From: JAJPHU01 sp035553375
GTDB taxonomy: Bacteria > Planctomycetota > Planctomycetia > Gemmatales > Gemmataceae
Length of the DNA stretch: 7,017 nt
Assembly (NCBI GenBank): GCA_035553375.1
Contig: DATNCY010000044.1
Span: 1 to 7,017 of the forward strand
Direction: 5' to 3'
Below are positions 1 through 5,827 of the stretch, piece after piece. Each line of letters starts with the position of its first letter. Position 1 is the first letter of the stretch. The position numbers and the translations under genes were made by a program. The notes beneath the pieces were generated by a model. That model ran no database searches. It was not told the origin of the DNA and saw nothing but the letters and a program-made list of their open reading frames with translations.

Positions 1-2444
1 TGGTGATGGCGCATGTCTACGGCCATTGTGATTTTTTCAAGAACAATGCCTACTTCGCGCACACCAGCCGCAAGATGATGGACGAGATGGCGAACCACGG
101 GGTGCGCATCCGCCGCTACGCCGAGAAGTTCGGCGAGGACGAGGTCGAGGCGTTCATGGATCGCTGCATGTCGATCGATGACCTGATTGACGTGCATTCG
201 GTGGCCATCCGCCGGCGCGAGCCGGTGTCGCGCTACGATTTCACCCCGGAACAAGACGATGGCTCCGATGTGCGAGCGACGCGCATCAAGAGCAAGGACT
301 ACATGGAGGACTACATCAACCCGCGCGAGTTGCTCAAGAAGGAAGAAGAGGAACGCCGCAAGGCCAAGGAACAGATCGCGCGCAGCTTCCCCGAACATCC
401 CGAAAAAGATGTGCTGCTGTTTCTGATCGAACATGCGCCCCTCAAAAACTGGCAGCGTGACATCCTGGAAATCGTCCGCGATGAGGCGTATTATTTTGCC
501 CCTCAAGGGATGACAAAAATCGCGAACGAGGGGTGGGCCTGTCTGCAATACGGATCTCTTATATATACAAATCGAGGATTGCTCCCCATCGGGGAAGTGG
601 TTCAGAAGCGTCTGCCCGTGGAGATATTCGACGGTCAATCGCGCCGGCGCGTTTACGACTGGGCGACTTTCGCGGATCGGGAAACGGTTTTTATTCGCAC
701 CCGTCGAGGTCTCGAAGTGGAGGGTTCGACGACGCATCGCTTGCAACTCCCCGATGGGAGTTGGCGTGCGCTCGATGCGCTTCAGGTTGGAGACCGTCTG
801 CTTATCGGCGGGGCGAAACTCTGGTCGGAGAATGTTGTTCCCATCGAATGGCAGCTTCCACAACGACGGATCTCACTCCAGGAGGTCGCGTCTCGTGTCG
901 GCGTGGACATTGAGACAGTCATACGGTTTCGTCGAGGTGTGCGCGGCAAGCATTCCGCAGCATTGCAAGTCGCCCTCATGGATTACGAGAGCGGCCTGGC
1001 GACCGTGTCACGAATGCACAACAAGCGTGTACCCATTCGCATCCCGACAATCGTGGATGAACGCTTGGCGACGTTTTTGGGTTATCTGATCGGTGACGGC
1101 CACATCAGCGAGCGAAAACGCACGATCGGCCTTACCAGTGCCGATGAATCCCAGGTGGATCGCTTCGCCCAGCTAACCGAAGAATTGTTCGGCATCAAGC
1201 CGCGCAAGCAATGGGACCAGACGAAATGGCGAATCAAATTTAGTTCCGCGCATGTGCAAGATTTCCTCAAACATCTTGGCCTGAAGACGGGCGTGTGCGC
1301 TCGGACCAAGAATGTTCCCGATGTCATTCTGCGATCACCGAAGTCCGTTGTGGCGTCGTTCCTGCGCGCCTACTACGATTGTGACGGCTACGGGGGCAAG
1401 GCCGGCGTCATCCTGGCGACTTCCAGCGTGGAAATGAGCAAGACCGTACAGGTGTTGCTCCTGAACTTTGGTATCTTGTCCAGGCGCCGGCCTCACGAGG
1501 ATGGATGCTGGCACGTCGAGACGAGAGGCAAATCCGCGGCAGTGTTCCTGGAAGAAATCGGCTTCGGATTGCAACGCAAACAGGATGCCTTGCGGGCGCA
1601 CATTGAGGGACACAAGTGGTTCAAGCAGGAGGTTTGGGAAGACGACATCGTCGCCATTGAGCGGCGACGCGCGGACGTGTACGACATCTCCGTCGAGGAA
1701 ACGCACCGCTACGCCGCGCAAGGGTTCATCAATCACAATAGCTACTGGCATTCGACGATGATGACCCAGAAGATTTTAACTCCCTCTGAAGTCGTCGATT
1801 ATGCCGACCATCACTCCGGCACGATGGCCGTGTCGCGCGGGCGGATCAATCCCTACAAGCTGGGCATCGAGCTTCTGCGCGACATCGAGCATCGCTGGAA
1901 CACCGGCAAGTTCGGCAAGGAGTACGATGAATGCGACGATCTGGAGAAGCGGCGCAATTGGGACAAGCAATTGGGACTGGGGCGGCAGAAAATCTTCGAG
2001 GTGCGCCGCGTTCATAACGATATTACTTTCATCGATACGTTTCTGACGCCGGAGTTCTGCGTGCAGCACAACATGTTCACGTTCGCCTGGCAGGAGCAGG
2101 CGGGCGGTTACATCATCGAGTCGCGCGATTTCGAGAAAATCAAGCAACGTCTGTTATTCAGCTTGACGAACTTCGGCAAACCGTGGATTTATGTAGTAGA
2201 CGGCAATTTTCGCAATCGCGGCGAATTGCTGTTGCGGCACCACCACACCGGCGTCGAACTCCGCCTCGATCACGCGGCGGACACCCTGACGAACTTGCAA
2301 TTCCTCTGGGGGCGTCCGGTCAACTTGCAAACGCTCGTCGATGGCAAGCCCACCATGCTTTCCTTCGACGGTAGCGAACACAGCGTCAAAACCGGAGGAG
2401 AGAACGATGAGCCTAAACGAAATCCTGCTGGAAAAACTCGCTAA
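1..2444 (+). CDS. spoVR: SpoVR/YcgB family protein, 5'-truncated by the window edge, interrupted by an intein
   Basis: The frame is open from the window edge to TAA at 2442-2444; the first whole codon is GTG at 3. Numbering from that codon, residues 1-179 and 580-813 match the SpoVR family: MAHVYGHCDFFKNN near the start, KIANEGWA at 172-179, SYWHS at 580-584, then the conserved body with INPYKLGIELLRDIE and FAWQEQAGGY. GTG at 3 is the internal valine of the family's 'LVMAHVYGH', not a start. Family proteins are about 470-510 aa, so roughly the first 80-100 residues lie upstream. The spliced part seen here is 413 residues. SpoVR is a cytoplasmic protein linked to spore cortex formation in Bacillus and to an RpoS-dependent stress unit with PrkA/YeaG and YeaH in enterobacteria; its biochemical activity is not settled. 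The His-x3-His (residues 4 and 8) plus NEGWA faintly recalls gluzincin metal sites, but this is speculative. The last 12 codons overlap the next gene. Confidence 0.95.
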   Translation, partial: VMAHVYGHCDFFKNNAYFAHTSRKMMDEMANHGVRIRRYAEKFGEDEVEAFMDRCMSIDDLIDVHSVAIRRREPVSRYDFTPEQDDGSDVRATRIKSKDYMEDYINPRELLKKEEEERRKAKEQIARSFPEHPEKDVLLFLIEHAPLKNWQRDILEIVRDEAYYFAPQGMTKIANEGWACLQYGSLIYTNRGLLPIGEVVQKRLPVEIFDGQSRRRVYDWATFADRETVFIRTRRGLEVEGSTTHRLQLPDGSWRALDALQVGDRLLIGGAKLWSENVVPIEWQLPQRRISLQEVASRVGVDIETVIRFRRGVRGKHSAALQVALMDYESGLATVSRMHNKRVPIRIPTIVDERLATFLGYLIGDGHISERKRTIGLTSADESQVDRFAQLTEELFGIKPRKQWDQTKWRIKFSSAHVQDFLKHLGLKTGVCARTKNVPDVILRSPKSVVASFLRAYYDCDGYGGKAGVILATSSVEMSKTVQVLLLNFGILSRRRPHEDGCWHVETRGKSAAVFLEEIGFGLQRKQDALRAHIEGHKWFKQEVWEDDIVAIERRRADVYDISVEETHRYAAQGFINHNSYWHSTMMTQKILTPSEVVDYADHHSGTMAVSRGRINPYKLGIELLRDIEHRWNTGKFGKEYDECDDLEKRRNWDKQLGLGRQKIFEVRRVHNDITFIDTFLTPEFCVQHNMFTFAWQEQAGGYIIESRDFEKIKQRLLFSLTNFGKPWIYVVDGNFRNRGELLLRHHHTGVELRLDHAADTLTNLQFLWGRPVNLQTLVDGKPTMLSFDGSEHSVKTGGENDEPKRNPAGKTR
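540..1739 (+). mobile_element. Intein with LAGLIDADG homing endonuclease, in SpoVR
   Basis: A 400-residue in-frame insertion (residues 180-579 of the precursor) separates two continuous SpoVR halves. Splicing motifs are visible in order. Block A starts at Cys180 (TGT, 540-542), followed by GSLIYTNRGLLPIGEV. Block B is GSTTHRL, with His245 and Ser242 where Thr is more usual. Block F is VYDISVEETHRYAAQGF (559-575), and block G ends in His578-Asn579 with Ser580 as the +1 nucleophile. This is a standard class 1 set, so autocatalytic excision and ligation of the SpoVR halves is expected. The middle carries a two-motif LAGLIDADG (DOD) endonuclease: LGYLIGDG at 359-366 and FLRAYYDCDG at 453-462. The acidic residues Asp365 and Asp459/Asp461 are present, so it may still cut. 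A helix-turn-helix-like segment lies between block B and the endonuclease. Boundaries are set by Cys1 and the terminal Asn. Confidence 0.95.
870..986 (+). other. Helix-turn-helix-like segment inside the intein
   Basis: Precursor residues 290-328 read ISLQEVASRVGVDIETVI followed by RFRRGVRGK. The pattern 'LQEVA-x-x-VGVD-x-x-TVIRFRRG' looks like a helix-turn-helix: a first helix, a turn at Gly-Val, and a recognition helix ending in a basic cluster. It lies after splicing block B and before the first LAGLIDADG motif, where extra DNA-binding modules occur in some inteins. A role in target-site binding for homing is inferred from position and pattern only. It could instead be an ordinary linker. 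Confidence 0.5.
2394..2400 (+). promoter_or_regulatory. Ribosome binding site for the gene at 2407
   Basis: GGAGGAG lies 6 nt before ATG 2407, inside the end of spoVR. It fixes the start of the downstream gene at 2407 rather than at the in-frame ATG at 2341, which has no such site and lies well inside spoVR. Confidence 0.75.
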
Positions 2445-2886
2445 CTGGCGACCCGATAACGACCGCCAAACCCTCGACGTGGCCGACGCGGCCAGCGGCT
2501 GGAGGGCCGCCGTCACGGCCGACTGCGTCGATGTGGTCGGCTGCCGGCTCTGGGAACTGACCCTGCGGCGTTCCACTCCGACACCCTTGGTCGATCTGAA
2601 GCTCCATGCCGAGCAGATTGGCCAGCGCGTGACGGGATTGCTCGAACCATTACGTCTGCTGGAAGTGGACAACGGCCGGAATGTGGCCCTCCTACGCAGC
2701 GAACAACCCGGCCAGCGCGGTGATGAACGCTTCTATTATGAAGTGTTGCTCGAAGGCGATGGTAGCGCCGTATTGCGTCGCTACCAGGCACCGCGACCGG
2801 CCGAACCGCGCCGCCAGCAGGTCGCCTTCACGCTGACCCACGAAACACTCGCCAAGCTGGTCGGCGATTTAACCGCATCGGTTTAA
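2407..2886 (+). CDS. Hypothetical protein overlapping the 3' end of spoVR
   Basis: A 159-residue protein starting MSLNEILLEKLANWRP. I recognise no family. It looks soluble: no signal peptide and no membrane segment. It appears to be mostly alpha/beta, with an alternating strand-like stretch (VVGCRLWELTLRRS), a helix-like stretch around LHAEQIGQRVTGLLEPLRLLEV, strands around FYYEVLLEGDGSAVLRRY, and a terminal helix THETLAKLVGDL. Composition is rich in Leu, Arg and Ala with few Lys. The start at 2407 is chosen because of the GGAGGAG just upstream. The gene overlaps spoVR by 38 nt in another frame, so translational coupling and a shared transcript are likely, which hints at a role alongside SpoVR. 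A strong palindrome follows 6 nt after the stop. Coding is supported by the ribosome site, GC-rich codon use and a clean end before the hairpin; the function is unknown. Confidence 0.8.
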   Translation: MSLNEILLEKLANWRPDNDRQTLDVADAASGWRAAVTADCVDVVGCRLWELTLRRSTPTPLVDLKLHAEQIGQRVTGLLEPLRLLEVDNGRNVALLRSEQPGQRGDERFYYEVLLEGDGSAVLRRYQAPRPAEPRRQQVAFTLTHETLAKLVGDLTASV

Positions 2887-2892
2887 TCGCTT

Positions 2893-2949
2893 AACCAGCC
2901 CGAAGCGTCAGCGACGGGAGAAACCCGTCGCTGACGCTTCGGGCTGGTT
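2893..2949 (+). terminator. 26-bp perfect palindrome, probable terminator or dispersed intergenic repeat
   Basis: The left arm (2893-2918) begins AACCAGCCCGAAGCG and is exactly reverse-complemented by the right arm (2924-2949), with a 5-nt AGAAA loop. The stem is GC-rich, begins 6 nt after the stop at 2886, and is followed by a pyrimidine-rich TTTACTTCTTTC stretch. This fits a rho-independent terminator for the spoVR unit, though the T tract is interrupted. The length and perfection of the stem also fit a dispersed palindromic element of the kind scattered between planctomycete genes; that is an inference. Confidence 0.65.
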
Positions 2950-2967
2950 TACTTCTTTCGACCTCTC

Positions 2968-2996
2968 TTGATCTTTCTCCCCCCTCGAACTACAAG
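2968..2996 (+). promoter_or_regulatory. Candidate sigma70-type promoter for the glycosyltransferase
   Basis: TTGATC at 2968-2973 and TACAAG at 2991-2996 are separated by 17 nt. Each matches 4 of 6 consensus bases. The site lies after the palindrome and about 50 nt before the GTG start at 3048, a sensible position. Matches of this quality also arise by chance. Confidence 0.3.
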
Positions 2997-3032
2997 CAGC
3001 GTCCCGGAAGGATCCGCGCCCGTTCGCGCGTC

Positions 3033-3039
3033 AAGGAGG
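3033..3039 (+). promoter_or_regulatory. Ribosome binding site favouring the GTG start at 3048
   Basis: AAGGAGG ends 8 nt before GTG 3048. The alternative ATG at 3054 would be 14 nt away, so GTG is the better start. Confidence 0.7.
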
Positions 3040-3047
3040 CGAAAGCC

Positions 3048-4697
3048 GTGCTTATGCCGCTGCGTCCCGCACGTATTGCTCTGTCGGTCGGATGGTGTCG
3101 TCTGCTGGCGGCCTGCCTGATCTTCGGAGCCGCCGCCCTTCATGTGGTTTACTTGGCCCACGCCTGCCCCCTCGACCTCGCTCCCGACGAGGCCCATTAC
3201 TGGGACTGGTCGCGTCATCTCGATTGGAGCTATTACAGCAAGGGACCGCTCATCGCCTATCTCATCCGCGCCGGCTGTGAATTGGCCGGCCCGTGGTCCG
3301 TCGCGCACACCGGCAACCTCGCGCTCGCCGTGCGGCTGCCGGCCATCGTCTGCGGCAGTTTACTGTTGTTGAGTCTGTATATTCTCGCCGTGCAGGTGTA
3401 TCGCTGTGAGGTGCTGGGCCTGGCCGTCGTCGGCATGGCTTTGACATTGCCGGTCATTGCCGCCGGTTCATCGCTCATGACCATTGACTCGCCCTACACC
3501 TGCTGCTGGGGCTGGGCGCTCGTGCTGGGACATCGCGCCATTTTCCGCGGGTCTAATTGGGCGTGGCCGGCGCTGGGTCTTGTGCTTGGACTGGGTATGT
3601 TGGCCAAGTACACGATGATTGTGTGGATTCCCTCGGTGGCTTTGTTTCTGTTGACGACGCCGGAGTATCGACGGCTGCTATGGAGCCGCGGATTTTGGTG
3701 CATGGTCGCCGTCGCTGGGTTTTGCTGTCTGCCGATCCTCATTTGGAACGCCCAACACGAATGGGTGACATTCCGCCATGTCTTCGGGCTGGCGGGGCTG
3801 CATGGCGTCATCGAGGCGCGTGAGCCGTCGCGCATTCACTGGCTGGGGCCGTTGACCTATGTGGGCGAACAGTGCGCTCTATTGCTTGTGTACTGGTTCA
3901 TCGTCTGGGCGGCAGCGATGATCGCGCATCGACCGTGGCGCGAGCGCGACGAAGGCGTGCGCTATCTGTGGTGGTTGTCGGCACCGATGTTTTTGCTGTT
4001 TTGGGCATTCAGTCCCAAGACGGGCGGCGGTGAAATGAATTGGCCGGTGACGGCCTACCTGTCGGGGTTGGTGCTGTCGGCGGCCTGGCTGGGAAGGCAA
4101 CTCGACGATCCGCGGCACTGGTATCGCGTCAGTACCGCGATCAACCTGGGATTGGCATGCGTGGCCGGCTTGCTCGTGACGATTTTTATGCACCATAGCG
4201 AGTTGTTATATCCGGTATTGAGCCGGTTGGCGGGACCGCCGACGGAAACGAACCTCTTCCCGGTGCGGCGTCTCGATCCGTCGTGCCGCCTGCGCGGCTG
4301 GCGCAGCCTGGCGGCGGAAGTCGATCGTTTGCGCGTTCAACTTGCCGAGGAGGGCGTCGAGCCGGTGCTGGCCGGCTGCAATTGGAGTATGCCGGGTGAA
4401 CTGGGTGTCTATTGCGTCGGCCATCCGCAGGCTTATTCCATTGGCCTGAGCGTGGGCGATCGCCACAGCCAATACGATTTGTGGTTCAATCCGCTCGACA
4501 ACGGCGAAGCATTTACGGGACGGACATTTATCGTCGTGAATGGAGATGAAAAGCAACTCCGCCGGGCCTTCCGCACCGTGGCCACGAAGGAAATGAAGTA
4601 TGAGGAGAAGGGGCAGCCCATCTCCTCGTGGCGGCTGTCCGTGTGCCGCGATTATTCCGGCCAGTTCCCTCCCAAGCAAGGTGCCGGCCATTATTAG
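3048..4697 (+). CDS. Membrane glycosyltransferase, GT39/ArnT-like (PMT_2 type)
   Basis: A 549-residue polytopic protein. It fits the GT-C glycosyltransferase superfamily, which moves sugars from a polyprenyl-phosphate donor to a lipid or protein on the outer side of the inner membrane. The key signature is in the first extracytoplasmic loop: LAPDEAHYWDWSRHLDWSYY, with the Asp47-Glu48 pair expected for the catalytic acidic site, followed by SKGPLIAYLI. Roughly nine to eleven hydrophobic segments follow, for example at 14-37, 92-116, 121-144, 173-202, 217-233, 277-293, 307-321, 335-348 and 366-390. The C-terminal 150 residues (about 400-549) are hydrophilic and end in a SVCRDYSGQF-like tail; they probably form a periplasmic domain, as in other GT39-like proteins. 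The donor and acceptor cannot be told from sequence. GTG is chosen for its ribosome site. The stop is TAG. It lies 161 nt after the preceding gene, with the palindrome and a candidate promoter between, so it is probably transcribed on its own. Confidence 0.85.
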   Translation: MLMPLRPARIALSVGWCRLLAACLIFGAAALHVVYLAHACPLDLAPDEAHYWDWSRHLDWSYYSKGPLIAYLIRAGCELAGPWSVAHTGNLALAVRLPAIVCGSLLLLSLYILAVQVYRCEVLGLAVVGMALTLPVIAAGSSLMTIDSPYTCCWGWALVLGHRAIFRGSNWAWPALGLVLGLGMLAKYTMIVWIPSVALFLLTTPEYRRLLWSRGFWCMVAVAGFCCLPILIWNAQHEWVTFRHVFGLAGLHGVIEAREPSRIHWLGPLTYVGEQCALLLVYWFIVWAAAMIAHRPWRERDEGVRYLWWLSAPMFLLFWAFSPKTGGGEMNWPVTAYLSGLVLSAAWLGRQLDDPRHWYRVSTAINLGLACVAGLLVTIFMHHSELLYPVLSRLAGPPTETNLFPVRRLDPSCRLRGWRSLAAEVDRLRVQLAEEGVEPVLAGCNWSMPGELGVYCVGHPQAYSIGLSVGDRHSQYDLWFNPLDNGEAFTGRTFIVVNGDEKQLRRAFRTVATKEMKYEEKGQPISSWRLSVCRDYSGQFPPKQGAGHY

Positions 4698-4705
4698 GGA
4701 CGGAA

Positions 4706-4735
4706 TGGACTTCCAGAGGTTCCGCTTGTTATCCT
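4706..4735 (+). promoter_or_regulatory. Candidate promoter for the DUF4058 gene
   Basis: TGGACT (4706-4711) and TATCCT (4730-4735) are 18 nt apart, with 4 of 6 consensus bases each. They lie in the 72-nt gap before ATG 4770. Weak evidence; the gene could instead be read from the glycosyltransferase transcript. Confidence 0.22.
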
Positions 4736-4769
4736 GGCACCATCGCCTAACCGGAGGAGGATCGTCGCG

Positions 4770-5579
4770 ATGAAGTCGCCATTTCCGGGCATGGACCCCT
4801 ATATCGAGGCGTGCGGCTTGTGGGAAGATTTTCACAAGCACCTTATCGAGCAAATCGCTTGGCAGTTGGCGGACAGCACCCCGGAGCGTTACATCGTTCG
4901 CACCGGCGAGCGTTTCTATCTTGTCCTCGTTGAATCGGAAGGCAAAACGGCGCATCCCTTTCTACCCGACGTCAGCGTCACTACGCCGCGAGGCCGCAAG
5001 AAGGGCAGCAAAAAAGGGGGAGCGGCCCTCGCGGAATCGGCTATCACGGAAGAACCGCGTATCCTTCGGGCCTTCATTGAGGAGGAACACCGTGAGACGT
5101 TCGTCGAGATTTACGAGACCGCCCCCGAAAGGCGTCTGGTAACAACAATCGAAGTGTTGTCGCCTTCCAACAAACGCCCCGGTACAGAGGGATGGGATCT
5201 TTACCAGCGCAAGCGGCAGAGCCTATTGTTGGACCGCGTGAATTTGGTGGAAATTGATCTGCTGCGCGGCGGTCAGCGGATGCCGATGCTCGATGCCTGG
5301 CCGGACAGTCCCTTCATCTTGATGGTTGCGCGAGCGCGTAAACCGCACGCCTGCCTGGTTTGGGAGGGACACTTTCAGCATCCCTTGCCGGCAATCCCTA
5401 TTCCGTTGACCAAGCCCGATCCCGACATGTCTCTGAGTTTACAACCGCTCCTCGACACGATCTACCAACGCTTCCGCTACGCCCAGAGCATCGACTACGC
5501 AGTGGAGTTGACGCCGCCGATGAACACCGAAGAGTCTGCCTGGTGCCGGCAGCGATTGCAGACGCCACCCGTCGAGTAA
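4770..5579 (+). CDS. DUF4058 family protein
   Basis: A 269-residue protein beginning MKSPFPGMDPYIE, the hallmark N-terminus of DUF4058, followed by LWEDFHKHLI. The core has LPDVSVTTP (65-73), a Lys/Gly-rich linker (75-84), the strand TTIEVLSPSNKRPGTEGWD (125-143), YQRKRQSLLLDRVNLVEIDLLRGG (145-168) and a C-terminal part rich in prolines ending TPPVE. Length is normal for the family, and there is no signal or membrane segment. GGAGGAGG at 4753-4760, 9 nt before ATG, supports the start. The family has no established function and is frequent in cyanobacteria and planctomycetes. The order PD, then E-V-L-S-P, then K and Y-x-x-K-R recalls the PD-(D/E)XK fold of Uma2-type proteins; this is my inference, not a known assignment. 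The gene is followed by convergent-gene repeats. Confidence 0.9.
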   Translation: MKSPFPGMDPYIEACGLWEDFHKHLIEQIAWQLADSTPERYIVRTGERFYLVLVESEGKTAHPFLPDVSVTTPRGRKKGSKKGGAALAESAITEEPRILRAFIEEEHRETFVEIYETAPERRLVTTIEVLSPSNKRPGTEGWDLYQRKRQSLLLDRVNLVEIDLLRGGQRMPMLDAWPDSPFILMVARARKPHACLVWEGHFQHPLPAIPIPLTKPDPDMSLSLQPLLDTIYQRFRYAQSIDYAVELTPPMNTEESAWCRQRLQTPPVE

Positions 5580-5611
5580 CTCCTCGCGCCTTCCAAGTTT
5601 CTCGAACGCGA

Positions 5612-5648
5612 TCGCCGCGCCGGCGAAACATTTTCGCGGACGCGGCGA
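5612..5648 (+). terminator. Stem-loop downstream of the DUF4058 gene
   Basis: TCGCCGCG (5612-5619) pairs with CGCGGCGA (5641-5648). Inside a 3x3 internal loop, GCGAAA (5623-5628) pairs with TTTCGC (5632-5637) around a CAT loop. It lies 33 nt after the stop at 5579. No T tract follows, so it may be a 3'-end structure rather than an intrinsic terminator. Confidence 0.4.
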
Positions 5649-5701
5649 CCGGCAAGCCGTCCGGTGGATGGACGATTCGTTCAGAGTCTGTGCCCTCTGC
5701 T

Positions 5702-5811
5702 CCCCTCTCCCCTGTACTCAGGGGAGAGGGGTTGGGGGTGAGGGGTGCATTTTTCGCAGGATTTCCCCCCTCACCCCAACCCCTCTCCCCCGGAGTACCG
5801 AGGGAGAGGGG
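5702..5811. repeat. Nested inverted repeat between convergent genes
   Basis: The left unit (5702-5745) starts with a hairpin of CCCCTCTCCCC pairing with GGGGAGAGGGG (5702-5712 with 5721-5731), extended by TG/CA around TACT. GTTGGGGGTGAGGGG follows. The right unit (5768-5811) is an imperfect reverse complement of the whole left unit: CCCCTCACCCCAA, then a second hairpin (CCCCTCTCCC at 5780-5789 with GGGAGAGGGG at 5802-5811). The two units flank a 22-nt centre containing TGCATTTTTCGCAGG. Units of the type 'CCCTCACCCCAACCCCTCTCCC' are dispersed repeats in many bacterial genomes. It could act as a bidirectional terminator for the convergent DUF4058 and LRR genes. The rest of the 5580-5827 gap shows only the stem-loop at 5612. 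Confidence 0.8.
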
Positions 5812-5827
5812 CTTATAGGACAGTCGC

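Noticed and set aside
3..8. GTG/ATG at the left edge as the start of the spoVR gene
   Set aside because: These codons are the internal Val-Met of the conserved SpoVR segment 'LVMAHVYGH', and the partial codon before them (xTG) fits the Leu; the gene continues upstream.
2341..2406. Upstream ATG at 2341 for the gene after spoVR
   Set aside because: The 22 extra residues have no ribosome site and lie inside spoVR in another frame; GGAGGAG points to 2407.
4206..4955. 249-codon open frame on the minus strand
   Set aside because: It is antisense to the end of the glycosyltransferase and the start of DUF4058, both well supported; long antisense frames are expected in GC-rich coding DNA.
5580..5738. 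In-frame continuation after the DUF4058 stop as a readthrough tail
   Set aside because: The frame stays open for some 50 codons, but it runs into the repeat, has an Arg-rich composition, and DUF4058 already has its usual length.
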